64,000 nucleotides of DNA. Origin: Caulobacter vibrioides. GTDB lineage: Bacteria; Pseudomonadota; Alphaproteobacteria; Caulobacterales; Caulobacteraceae. The position numbers and the translations under genes are program-made. The stretch spans positions 186,001 through 250,000 of the forward strand of contig NZ_PJRR01000014.1 in the NCBI RefSeq assembly GCF_002858865.1. Reading direction: 5' to 3'. Below are positions 17,263-25,435 of this stretch, in pieces (position 1 is the stretch's first letter; every line of letters begins with the position of its first letter). The notes under the pieces were generated by a model. That model saw only the letters and a program-made list of their open reading frames with translations, searched no databases and had not been told where the DNA came from.

Positions 17263-18318
17263 TCAGGTCAGCTGCAGCTCCTTACTCAGGATGTTCTTCT
17301 TCACCGCCTCCAAGCGCTTGGTCTTGGCCTCCTTGGCCGGGCCGTCGGGCTCGGTCTTGAGCTGCTCGGCAAGCTCCTGGGCCTCCTTGCGGTAGGTGAT
17401 GTCGTTGGCCAGCTTGATCCCTTCCAGCAAGAACTCGATCGACGCCTCGGTTCCATCGCGGGCGTTGAGGAATTTCTTGAGCTGTTCGGCGGTGGCCAGG
17501 GTCGGCGCAAAGGACTCCAGCGACTTGCGCTCGGCGCCGTCGAGGCTGACCACGACATAGGGCTCATCGCCGTCGTAACGCGTGCCTGTGCTGCTCACCA
17601 GGCCGACGCCCGGCTTGTAGGTCAGGTCGCGGTGGGCGTCGGATCCGAACACGCGGAAATCGGCCTTGGTCGGCGCGACGCCCGGGACGTCGAAGTCGAT
17701 GGTGTCGGTCATGCTGAACGCGGCGCGGCCGTCGATGAGGGCTTCGGCCCACTCGTTGGTGATCTTGATCAGTCCTCCCGCCGCCAGCAGGAACTCGCGC
17801 GCCGGCAACAGCAGCGGAATGTTGGCCGCGCCCGTGAAGGCGGACGAGACCGTGTTCAACAGCCCCTCGGGATAGCGATCGAACGCCATCTCCACGGTGA
17901 AGAACATCTGCTCGGTCAGAACCGCCGGCGAATAGGCCACCACGTTGGTGCCCGCATTGGCGGCCGACGGCGCCATCATCGTCTTGCGCGGCGAGATCGA
18001 CGGCTCGGCGAAGTTCACCGCCCGGCTGGCCGGCGCGTAGCTGGCGTAGCCCTTCAGCGCCGAGGTGACCAGCATCGCCTTGCCGCCCCCGCCCAGCACG
18101 CCCTTCTTGGGGTGTTTGCCGGTATAGACCTCGCGGATCAGGATGGTCAGGGGCAGGCCCATGCCGATCGGCCTGAACTGCGTGACCTGCGGAGGCGCGA
18201 CGGTCTCCTCCAGGAACTGGCCCTCGAAGACGGACGGCCGATCCGGGTTGGCCCGCAGATCGTCCAGATATTCCGACTTCGTGACGACCTTGTCGCCCAA
18301 CACGCGAAAACTGGTCAT
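17263..18318 (-). CDS. Unrecognised 351-aa protein bordering the protease/NTPase block
   Basis: I cannot place this in a family. It starts MTSFRVLGDKVVTKSEYL and has no signal peptide. A hydrophobic and Gly-rich patch (GVLGGGGKAMLVTSAL) is not a Walker A motif. The middle portion has long apolar runs (NIPLLLPAREFLLAAGGLI). The last 90 residues are strongly charged and helical (KKFLNARDG ... KEAQELAEQLKTEPDGPAKEAK), probably coiled coil. The gene is divergent from the peptidoglycan hydrolase gene, with a short AT-rich gap (18319-18436) that could serve both. Its convergence with the LytTR gene suggests it belongs with the block to its right. Function unknown. Confidence 0.65.
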   Translation of the reverse strand: MTSFRVLGDKVVTKSEYLDDLRANPDRPSVFEGQFLEETVAPPQVTQFRPIGMGLPLTILIREVYTGKHPKKGVLGGGGKAMLVTSALKGYASYAPASRAVNFAEPSISPRKTMMAPSAANAGTNVVAYSPAVLTEQMFFTVEMAFDRYPEGLLNTVSSAFTGAANIPLLLPAREFLLAAGGLIKITNEWAEALIDGRAAFSMTDTIDFDVPGVAPTKADFRVFGSDAHRDLTYKPGVGLVSSTGTRYDGDEPYVVVSLDGAERKSLESFAPTLATAEQLKKFLNARDGTEASIEFLLEGIKLANDITYRKEAQELAEQLKTEPDGPAKEAKTKRLEAVKKNILSKELQLT

Positions 18319-18436
18319 TGCGGCCCCAATTCAAAGAACGTTGCTATTTCACTTTGGCGCGCCAGCGGCTATGAAATCAAGCCGATTATTCCAGACACAT
18401 TCTTGTCATGGTTGCGGCCATTCACGGGCGGGACGC

Positions 18437-19804
18437 ATGACGGACATCGAAGCCAACATCCACCAGGCGGTCGACCTCTGCGAAGACGTCCATGCCGATC
18501 CAGACGCCACACCGGCCGATGCGAGGGAGGAGTCTCTGGCGTCAGCGGGGCTGGAGGGCGTCGCGCCGCCGTGGCGGGTGGCCGAGGCGCTCGAGGTTCT
18601 GCGGCGGCGGATCAACGCCCTGGCGCCCAACCGCAGCATCGCCAGCGACGGCGGCATCGGCGACGCGGCGCATCGCACGCGCGCCAGCGACCACAATCCC
18701 TGGGTCACGGACGGCGGCAAGGGAATCGTCACCGCGCGCGACTTCACGCATAGCCCCCAAACCGGCTGCGACGCCGGCGTGATCGCCGAGGCCCTCAGGG
18801 CCAGCCGCGACAGCCGGATCAAGTACATCATCTGGAACCGGCGGATCTGTGCGAGCGAACCGCGCGATGGCCAGGCGGCCTGGGCGTGGCGTCCCTATGG
18901 CGGCAAGAATCCGCACGATCATCACGTCCATATCTCGGTCCAGCCGATCAAGGCCCTCTACGATGATCCAAGGCCCTGGGCGCTCTCCAGCGTCACCGCG
19001 CTGCCGCCGCCCGTGGCGCTGACCAGCGCCGGGCCCGAGGTGGAGATCGCCGCGATCGCGGCCGCCGCAGACCAGCTGACCCAGCTGACCCCGTTGCTGC
19101 AAAGGCTGACCGACCTGAAGGACAGCCCCGATCAGGCGGTGGCCGACCAGGCCTCGATCCTGTTGAGCCGCTATCTGACCCTGACCCGCCCCGCGCCGGA
19201 GCCCCAGACGCCTCCGGCGGCGGCCGAGACCTTCACGCTCGAGGCGCTGGCCGACGCGTATCGTCGTCTCTTCCAGACCTGCCAGACGCGCCCCGAATGG
19301 GCGGGCCAGGTGGCGTGGCATCGCAAGAAGTTGCTGGCGTTCAAGTCGCGCTACGAGCCCCTGGCCCAGCAGACTCGGATTCCCTGGTTCGTGATCGGCG
19401 CCATCCACGCCCTGGAAGGCAGCTTCGACTTCACCACCCATCTGCACAACGGCGACCCGCTGTCGGCGCGCACGGTGAGGGTTCCCGCCGGACGGCCCGC
19501 GACAGGGTCGCCGCCGTTCACGTGGGAGCAGAGCGCGCTCGACGCCCTGACCCGCCAACAGCTGACCGGTCTTGCGGACTGGAGCCTTCCCGCCACGCTG
19601 TATCGCCTGGAGCGCTACAACGGTTTCGGATCGCGCCGTCAGGGCATCAACACGCCCTATCTGTGGAGCTTCTCGACGCACTACCTGAAGGGCAAGTTCG
19701 TCCGCGATCACGTCTACGATCCCGAGGCGATCTCCAAGCAGTGCGGCGCGGCGCTGATGATCAAGGCCCTGGCCGACAGCGGCGATATCACCGTGACGCT
19801 GTGA
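18437..19804 (+). CDS. Two-domain peptidoglycan hydrolase: M15-like peptidase plus lysozyme-like domain
   Basis: 455 aa with no signal peptide. Residues 45-170 look like a zinc DD-peptidase of the M15/VanY type, with SDHNPW (H86), ARDF (D102) and the HDHHVHIS block (H160-H165) as candidate metal ligands. A Pro-rich linker at 250-262 leads to a C-terminal domain (about 275-450) of the lysozyme-like kind seen in phage-type muramidases. It has VIGAIHALEGSFDF, with E327 the likely catalytic acid, then HNGDPLSARTV and RYNGFGSR. Cutting both peptide and glycan bonds of peptidoglycan is the expected activity. Without a signal peptide it would need a holin, a contractile structure or another route to reach its target. 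It could be a phage-derived endolysin recruited by the neighbouring system. Confidence 0.78.
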   Translation: MTDIEANIHQAVDLCEDVHADPDATPADAREESLASAGLEGVAPPWRVAEALEVLRRRINALAPNRSIASDGGIGDAAHRTRASDHNPWVTDGGKGIVTARDFTHSPQTGCDAGVIAEALRASRDSRIKYIIWNRRICASEPRDGQAAWAWRPYGGKNPHDHHVHISVQPIKALYDDPRPWALSSVTALPPPVALTSAGPEVEIAAIAAAADQLTQLTPLLQRLTDLKDSPDQAVADQASILLSRYLTLTRPAPEPQTPPAAAETFTLEALADAYRRLFQTCQTRPEWAGQVAWHRKKLLAFKSRYEPLAQQTRIPWFVIGAIHALEGSFDFTTHLHNGDPLSARTVRVPAGRPATGSPPFTWEQSALDALTRQQLTGLADWSLPATLYRLERYNGFGSRRQGINTPYLWSFSTHYLKGKFVRDHVYDPEAISKQCGAALMIKALADSGDITVTL

Positions 19805-19884
19805 CCCTGACCCGGCGCGCGCCCATGCTCCGCCCCGTCAGCGTTGATCACCCTCCCCAGACCCGCGCGATCACCGCCGCCGTT

Positions 19885-20442
19885 CTAGGGCCGGAAATCC
19901 GGGCGCGGCGGAACCGGCCAATGGGCCTGATAGCGGCTTTCCGCCGTGAACGGCGGCGTATGCCGGTCCCCCGTGCGCCAGTTTCCGAACGCGCGCGCCC
20001 AGGTCGACGCCTCCTTGGCGTAGGCCCCACCGCCCGCCAGGCGAACGGCCCGGTGCATGATCGAGCGACGAACCAGGCTGACGCGCAGATCATCCATCGC
20101 GTCGAGGAAGATGCGGTCGGCGAAGGCGCGCTGTCCGGGCTCGCCGATCAGGTACAGCCAGTCGTGCAGGACCGCGGCCTTGGCGTGCCGGCCAAACGGC
20201 GGGAAGAGGCCGCGCACGGGGGCGGGGATCGAGGCGAAATCCGTCACATAGCCCTCCGGCACATCGACCTGAGCGCCCGAGGCGGGATGGATGTAGCGAA
20301 AGCCAAAGGCCACGATCGCGCACGTCCGCCCCTCCTTCTCGTCCTCGCTGTCCAGCACAGCGACCACCAGCGGCAGCGGCATCATGGGCGAAAGGGCTTC
20401 TTCGCCTCCTGCGGACGACGGACTGAGGGGTACGAACGGCAT
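19885..20442 (-). CDS. DUF1353 family protein
   Basis: 185 aa. The central part carries DUF1353 hallmarks: PEGYVTDFASIP, then GRHAKAAVLHDWLY and RAFADRIFLDAM, with conserved Asp and His residues that suggest a metal site. Members are common in phages and in genomic islands, and their activity is not established. The ATG at 20442 follows a good ribosome site on the minus strand (GAGGAGACAG); a GTG immediately before is also possible. It is convergent with the peptidoglycan hydrolase and divergent from the protease-NTPase operon, sharing the AT-rich gap at 20443-20576. Its phage-like character alongside the hydrolase supports an accessory origin for this block. Confidence 0.78.
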   Translation of the reverse strand: MPFVPLSPSSAGGEEALSPMMPLPLVVAVLDSEDEKEGRTCAIVAFGFRYIHPASGAQVDVPEGYVTDFASIPAPVRGLFPPFGRHAKAAVLHDWLYLIGEPGQRAFADRIFLDAMDDLRVSLVRRSIMHRAVRLAGGGAYAKEASTWARAFGNWRTGDRHTPPFTAESRYQAHWPVPPRPDFRP

Positions 20443-20576
20443 CACCTGTCTCCTCGATCTGGGCTTCGGTTCTCACCGAGGGCTGATCTGGCCAGGCCCG
20501 CGCGCGCCGACCGCCACAAACAATTCATAGTTGCATCATCTAAACTTAAAGCTCAATCTCGAACTTGGGGGGCGCG
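20443..20576. promoter_or_regulatory. AT-rich divergent promoter region of the protease/STAND operon
   Basis: The stretch 20515-20560 is far more AT-rich than its surroundings (ATTCATAGTTGCATCATC and following) and lies between divergent starts at 20442 and 20577. A ribosome site (TTGGGGGG) precedes the ATG at 20577. No clear -10/-35 pair or operator could be assigned by eye. Confidence 0.4.
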
Positions 20577-22355
20577 ATGGTCAGCAAACAGGACATCGAG
20601 GCCGCCATTCGGGCCGACCCCGTGCGCGCGGAAGAGGCGCTGCTGGCCCTCCAGTTCGGCGATCAGGCGCCCGTGACCCTGGAGGCCGCCAAGCCCGTGG
20701 CGCAACTCCATGGCATGTCGGTCGAAGGGGTTCTGGCCTTGCAGCTCGAGAACCGCCAACTGCTGGAGGCCTATGCGCTGGCGCTCGCCGCGCGCGGAAT
20801 CGCGTGCGGTCCGGTTCTGGAACCCGAAGCCGCGCCCGAGGATCAGCGGATCCAGAACCCCGGCGCCCTGGAGCGCATCGGCAAGGCGGCCTGCCGCATC
20901 GTGCGGGGCGACCACATCAGCGGGTCGGGCTGCCTGATCGGGCCCAGCCTCGTTCTCACCGCCTGGCATGTGATCGCCAGCGGGGCCCCCGACACGGTGG
21001 ATCCCGTCCGCGAGAAGATCAGCGTGATCCTGGCGGACGGCTTCCGATACAGCGTCAGCGACGTGCAACGCTATTTGTCGCCCTGCACGTCCGAGGAGTT
21101 CGCCAGCCACTTTCCGGCCAATGACGCGGCGTTCGCCGACCGGCATGACGTCGCCCTGCTGAAGCTCCGCCGCCCCGAAGGCATGCGCTTCAAGTTCCTG
21201 CGCGTGCCGGACGCGCCGCCTCCTCTGCGCAGATGGGCCGGCCTGTTCGTGCTGGACTTCCCGGACGGTCACGCCAGAGGCTGGGGGATGGGCCATGTGA
21301 CGCCCATCAACGGCATTCAGGCCCGCGTCCAGCATGACAGCGACAGCGACGGCGGGTCCTCGGGCGCGGCCTGCCTCAACACCCATTACGAGCTGATCGG
21401 CATTCACCAGGGACGTTGGCCGCCCGCTCGCCGGCTGGTGCCGCTGGCCCGCTTTCACGAACCGCTCGTGACCCAGGTGCGCGCCGATATCGCGCCGAGT
21501 TTCCTTTGGTCGCTCACCGATGATCTGCGGGGCCCGCTGGTCATTGGTCGTGACCTCTTCTTCGAGGGCTTGGCCGAGGCTTCGCGCCCGGGCGCGCGGG
21601 TCCGGGGCCTGCGGGTGCTGCGCATGAACCCGTCGGCCGGCACGACGGGCCTGTCGTTCTCGGCGACGCTGCTGAAGACGATGCTGGACCGCGATCGGTC
21701 GCGACACGTCTTGATCCGCATCGGCTTCGATCAGGCGCAACAGGACCTGCTGGGCGCGATCCGCCAGAAGGCCCTCGACGCGGGCCTTCAACTCCCCGCC
21801 GAGGACGTCCCCTTCGGCATGCGCGCCGGCGACACCACGCCCGAGGCGGCGGTGGGCGATCAGGCCCGGAGACTGGCGCTGGCCCTGGACCAGGCGATCC
21901 AGGCCAGCGGCCCCGACCGGCTTTTGTGGGTCTTCTTCGAGAACCCGGCGGCGGGATTGATCGACAGCGAACGGATGGCGTTCGAGGCCTTCGTCAGCGC
22001 GGCCCTGAAACAGCCCGCGCTGCGGTTGGTGATCGCGGGCTTCGAGACCATCAGCACGCCCGGCGGCGACGAGTTCTCCGATGCGGAGGCCGCCACGGGC
22101 GCAGGCGCGCCGGGTCTGGTCATCGAATATGTCGGCCACTTCTCGCGACAGGAGGTCAAGACGCTGATCCAGCGCGCGGACGAGGCGCTGGGACTGGCGC
22201 TGGGCGATACTGGGGTCGACTTCATCCTCAATGCGGCGCTGGCCGGCATCCCCTCGCAGAACGACCATGTCGACCTCGCCCACAGCGTCGAGGTCGCGGC
22301 CCGGCTGACGGAGCGCCTGGTCGACTGGCGTAACACGCAGGAGGCGGGTCGATGA
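20577..22355 (+). CDS. Trypsin-like serine protease with degenerate (inactive) STAND-like domain
   Basis: 592 aa with no signal peptide. Residues 1-90 form a small helical domain (QDIEAAIRADPVRAEEALL) that may be an effector-associated adaptor. Residues 100-290 are a trypsin-like protease with a complete triad: H131 in LTAWHVIA, D191 in HDVALLKL and S262 in DGGSSGAAC. Residues 340-580 have the layout of a STAND/P-loop domain (RVLRMNPSAGTTGLSF, then LLWVFFENPAA), but the loop lacks the Walker A lysine, so it probably cannot bind ATP normally. Proteases joined to inactive STAND modules are known from predicted bacterial conflict systems, where they act with a full STAND NTPase. That partner is encoded next, overlapping by ATGA. 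Confidence 0.8.
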   Translation: MVSKQDIEAAIRADPVRAEEALLALQFGDQAPVTLEAAKPVAQLHGMSVEGVLALQLENRQLLEAYALALAARGIACGPVLEPEAAPEDQRIQNPGALERIGKAACRIVRGDHISGSGCLIGPSLVLTAWHVIASGAPDTVDPVREKISVILADGFRYSVSDVQRYLSPCTSEEFASHFPANDAAFADRHDVALLKLRRPEGMRFKFLRVPDAPPPLRRWAGLFVLDFPDGHARGWGMGHVTPINGIQARVQHDSDSDGGSSGAACLNTHYELIGIHQGRWPPARRLVPLARFHEPLVTQVRADIAPSFLWSLTDDLRGPLVIGRDLFFEGLAEASRPGARVRGLRVLRMNPSAGTTGLSFSATLLKTMLDRDRSRHVLIRIGFDQAQQDLLGAIRQKALDAGLQLPAEDVPFGMRAGDTTPEAAVGDQARRLALALDQAIQASGPDRLLWVFFENPAAGLIDSERMAFEAFVSAALKQPALRLVIAGFETISTPGGDEFSDAEAATGAGAPGLVIEYVGHFSRQEVKTLIQRADEALGLALGDTGVDFILNAALAGIPSQNDHVDLAHSVEVAARLTERLVDWRNTQEAGR

Positions 22356-25300
22356 GCGAAACGCCCCTGCCCGATCTGGACGTCGGCTCCCCGTCATTGA
22401 CGGGGATGAAGGCCGAAGCTGAGGGCCTCATCACGCTGGCCCGGCGCTACGCCGCGCTATCGGGACCGTTCGCGCCGGTCGAGGCGTTGCGCGCCGCCGG
22501 CGCGGTCGAGCCGATCGACCTGGCGATCACGGTTTCCTCGGCCCTGGACGCGGTCTGCGACGTCTCCGCGACCGGCCAATGGCTGCTGCGCGCCAGCGAA
22601 CGCGCCTGGGATCTCAAGCGCCTGAACGATGAGGGGAGCCTGCGGAAGGCCATCGACTGGCGGCGCGATCTGGGCGCGGACCCGGCCACCGCCGACCTGC
22701 TGGATGCCCTGCTGGGCAAGGGCGCGTTCTCGCCCAAGGCCATGGCGCGGATGCTTGAAAGGATCGAGGCCCAAGAGGCGGCCGCCGGACCCGAACTTCG
22801 ACGGCTGGCGACCGCCCTGGAATGGAGCGGGGCCTTGGCGCCTGCGGCCGCCCTGCTGGCGCGTCTCCAGGCCGCCCTGAACCGTACTGACCAGGCGCGC
22901 CGGGGCGAGCTGCTGCTGGCGGACGGCTTCCAGGGCCGCGAGCAGGCGGTGGAAACCCTAACCGACTGGATCCGCAATCCGGACCAGGACCCTATCCGCG
23001 TCCGGGCTCTGTATGTCAGCGGCCTGCCTGCGATCGGCAAATCGACGCTGCTGGAGCACGTCTTGCGACAGGTGGCGCAGCAAGGCGTCGAGACCGTCGT
23101 GGTGCGGCTGGACTTTGATCGCGCCAGTCTCGATGTCCTGGACCAGCTGGGCCTGAGCGTGGAGGTCGCGCGGCAGGTCGCCAGCCAGTTGCCCAGCGCT
23201 GCGGCCGATCTGCGCCAGGCGCGACTGGAGGCGATCACCACCACCCAGGAGATCCGGTTGAAGGGCGGCGGCCGCAGCGGGATACCCTATGCGCTGATCC
23301 AGGCGCTGGGGGTCCAGCTGCAAAGCGCCGGGCGCCGGCTGGTCATGGTCCTGGACACCCTGGAGGTGCTGCGCGGGCGAGGCGAAACCCATCCTCGCCA
23401 ACTGTTCGACTGGCTGGACCAGCTGGCGCGGGCGGTTCTTGTTCCGCTGGTCGTGGTCGCCGCCGGCCGAGGGCGGGCGCTGGAGCCGGTGGCTGACCGG
23501 GTGGCCGAAACCCTGGACCTGGATCGCCTGACCGACGCCGAGGCGGAAAGGCTGCTGAGCGCCGCCGACGTCCCGCCCGCCTTGTGGACCCAGGTCATCG
23601 CGCTGGCCGAGGGCGATCCGCTGCAGCTCCGCCTGTTGGCCACGCTCGCCCGCGACGAGGGCCAGGCCGGCCTCACCGGCAAGGGCGGCGCGACCATCAC
23701 CCTCTATCGCAGCCTGGAAGCGCGCCTGGGTGGGCGCCACGCCAAGCTGGCGCGCTTCATCCCCCTGTTTCGCCGCTTCAACAGCGAGTTGCTTGGCGCG
23801 GTGATGGCGCCGGTCGTCCTTGGCGAACGCCTGAGCCCCGGCGCCGCTGCGGCGCTGTGGGCCGAGCTCAAGGACCAGACCTGGCTGATCGCCGGAGAGA
23901 CGGAGGGCTGGCTCACGCCCCAGCCCGACCTTCGGCGGCGGCTGGCCGGCAAACTCTATGATGAACACGCGCGCCGCACTGGGGCGTTGCATCGCCGCGC
24001 GGCGCGCTGGTTCGCCGAACGGCCCGAGCTGTGGGCGGGCGCCGAGAGCCTCTACCACCGCCTGCAGGCTACGCGTTGGGCGGGACCGGACGCGCTGAAA
24101 GGGATGAACCTGGCGGCGGGGGTCGCCTTCCAATCCGCCGATCTCGAAGAGCTCCCCGAGGCGGCCCGCGACGCTCTGCTACGGGCGCGGGGCGAGCGCA
24201 GCTATGAGGGGCGCGGCGACGCGCTCACGCCCAGCGGCGAAGTCTCGCCCGCTGCGGCCGACGAACTGCGCATGCTGATCAGCAAGGGCGACTTGGCCGA
24301 GGCGAGCCATTTCTATGGGCGCGTCTTCCGCCCCGCCGCGCTGGATCCGACCAGCCCGACCGCCGACGTGGCCCTGACCCTGCTTTGGCGCACCGGTCGC
24401 TGGACCGAGGCGCGGCGCCTGGCGGCCGAGCGCGCCTGGACCTTGCCCTGGGACCACGCGCTTTTCGACACCTGGCCCGAAGCGACCCTGGTCCGCCTCG
24501 AAATGCAGGCCGAGTTCAACTTCGCCGATCTGCAGGGCTGGTTCCGGCAAGACGGCGAGGATCGGCCCGCGCGCGCGGCCCGGCTGATCCGCACCTCCAG
24601 AAACCATCTGGGCTTCGGCGCGCTGGCGTTCGCGCTGGACCCCGACCGCCTCTTCGGCGACCGCGCCAATCCGCCTGCGGCGGTGCTGGCGATGTGGACG
24701 CCGGATGCGCCCCAGGAGGGCCTGAACCGTGCGCTGGCCACCGCGCACGAGCGACGCCAGCGCATCGCCGGCGGCGGCGGATCCTCCCTCGCCGCCCCAT
24801 CCCGCTCAGACGACGCCAGGACCCTGGCCATCCTCTCGCCCTACGGGGATCTTGCCGAAGGCCTGCTGCCGCGCGACCGGGAGGGCGGGCTCTTGCGGCT
24901 GCTGCGACATCAGCTGGCGGCGCTGCCCGAGGCTGCGTCCGGGCGTCTCGACGGCGCCAATCCGGCAAGCGCCCTGTCGGCGCTGGGCTTCACCGCCGAA
25001 TGGCTTTCGGCGGCCGGCCTGTTGCTGCGCGATCCGGACCTGCGCTTGATCGGTCGCAGCGCCGAGCGCTGGCGCGCGGCCGCCGCCGGCCGCTGGCGCT
25101 ACGCGCGGCGTTCCCCCGGCTGGCGCGGCGCGCCGACGCGCCTGGATGTCGTGATCGAAGACCGCCTGACGGCCCTGTTTGAAGCCCCTTCGCCCATCGA
25201 CGCCGCGCGCGCGCAGCTGGCCGGCTGGGCCGGTGACGAGGCCGGCGTCGCGCGGGTGCTCCGGTCGGCCAAGCTCGACGCGGTGCGAGCCGAGTTGGCG

Positions 25301-25435
25301 AAACAGCCCGAGGCGGCGCCGCGCGAAGCGGCCTCGGGCGCGGCTTGGCAATTCATGCGGCGCTGGATCCCCGCCGCCTTCATCCCCCCCCTGGCGATCC
25401 TGGCTATCGAACCCGAAGGGATGCTTCGATCATGA
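22352..25435 (+). CDS. STAND-like P-loop NTPase, 1027 aa
   Basis: Residues 1-190 form an alpha-helical N-terminal region. Walker A lies at 224-232 (GLPAIGKST) and Walker B at 330-338 (LVMVLDTLE), followed by a winged-helix-like segment around 450-560. The rest, about 450 residues, is helical, Ala/Leu/Arg-rich and repeat-like, as in TPR-type sensor arms of STAND proteins. STAND NTPases sense a ligand, bind ATP, oligomerise and switch on an effector. Here effectors would be the proteases encoded on both sides, since the start overlaps the previous stop and the stop overlaps the next start (both ATGA). No transmembrane segment is evident. I infer a switch or sensor role for the operon; the trigger is unknown. 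Confidence 0.82.
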   Translation: MSETPLPDLDVGSPSLTGMKAEAEGLITLARRYAALSGPFAPVEALRAAGAVEPIDLAITVSSALDAVCDVSATGQWLLRASERAWDLKRLNDEGSLRKAIDWRRDLGADPATADLLDALLGKGAFSPKAMARMLERIEAQEAAAGPELRRLATALEWSGALAPAAALLARLQAALNRTDQARRGELLLADGFQGREQAVETLTDWIRNPDQDPIRVRALYVSGLPAIGKSTLLEHVLRQVAQQGVETVVVRLDFDRASLDVLDQLGLSVEVARQVASQLPSAAADLRQARLEAITTTQEIRLKGGGRSGIPYALIQALGVQLQSAGRRLVMVLDTLEVLRGRGETHPRQLFDWLDQLARAVLVPLVVVAAGRGRALEPVADRVAETLDLDRLTDAEAERLLSAADVPPALWTQVIALAEGDPLQLRLLATLARDEGQAGLTGKGGATITLYRSLEARLGGRHAKLARFIPLFRRFNSELLGAVMAPVVLGERLSPGAAAALWAELKDQTWLIAGETEGWLTPQPDLRRRLAGKLYDEHARRTGALHRRAARWFAERPELWAGAESLYHRLQATRWAGPDALKGMNLAAGVAFQSADLEELPEAARDALLRARGERSYEGRGDALTPSGEVSPAAADELRMLISKGDLAEASHFYGRVFRPAALDPTSPTADVALTLLWRTGRWTEARRLAAERAWTLPWDHALFDTWPEATLVRLEMQAEFNFADLQGWFRQDGEDRPARAARLIRTSRNHLGFGALAFALDPDRLFGDRANPPAAVLAMWTPDAPQEGLNRALATAHERRQRIAGGGGSSLAAPSRSDDARTLAILSPYGDLAEGLLPRDREGGLLRLLRHQLAALPEAASGRLDGANPASALSALGFTAEWLSAAGLLLRDPDLRLIGRSAERWRAAAAGRWRYARRSPGWRGAPTRLDVVIEDRLTALFEAPSPIDAARAQLAGWAGDEAGVARVLRSAKLDAVRAELAKQPEAAPREAASGAAWQFMRRWIPAAFIPPLAILAIEPEGMLRS

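Noticed and set aside
17224-18753. Plus-strand open frame overlapping the 351-aa gene
   Set aside because: Composition typical of an antisense shadow and no ribosome site; the minus frame has balanced amino acids and a good start.
20553-22397. Long minus-strand open frame opposite the protease gene
   Set aside because: Shadow caused by high GC; no family motif, and the plus frame has a full protease triad and ATGA coupling.
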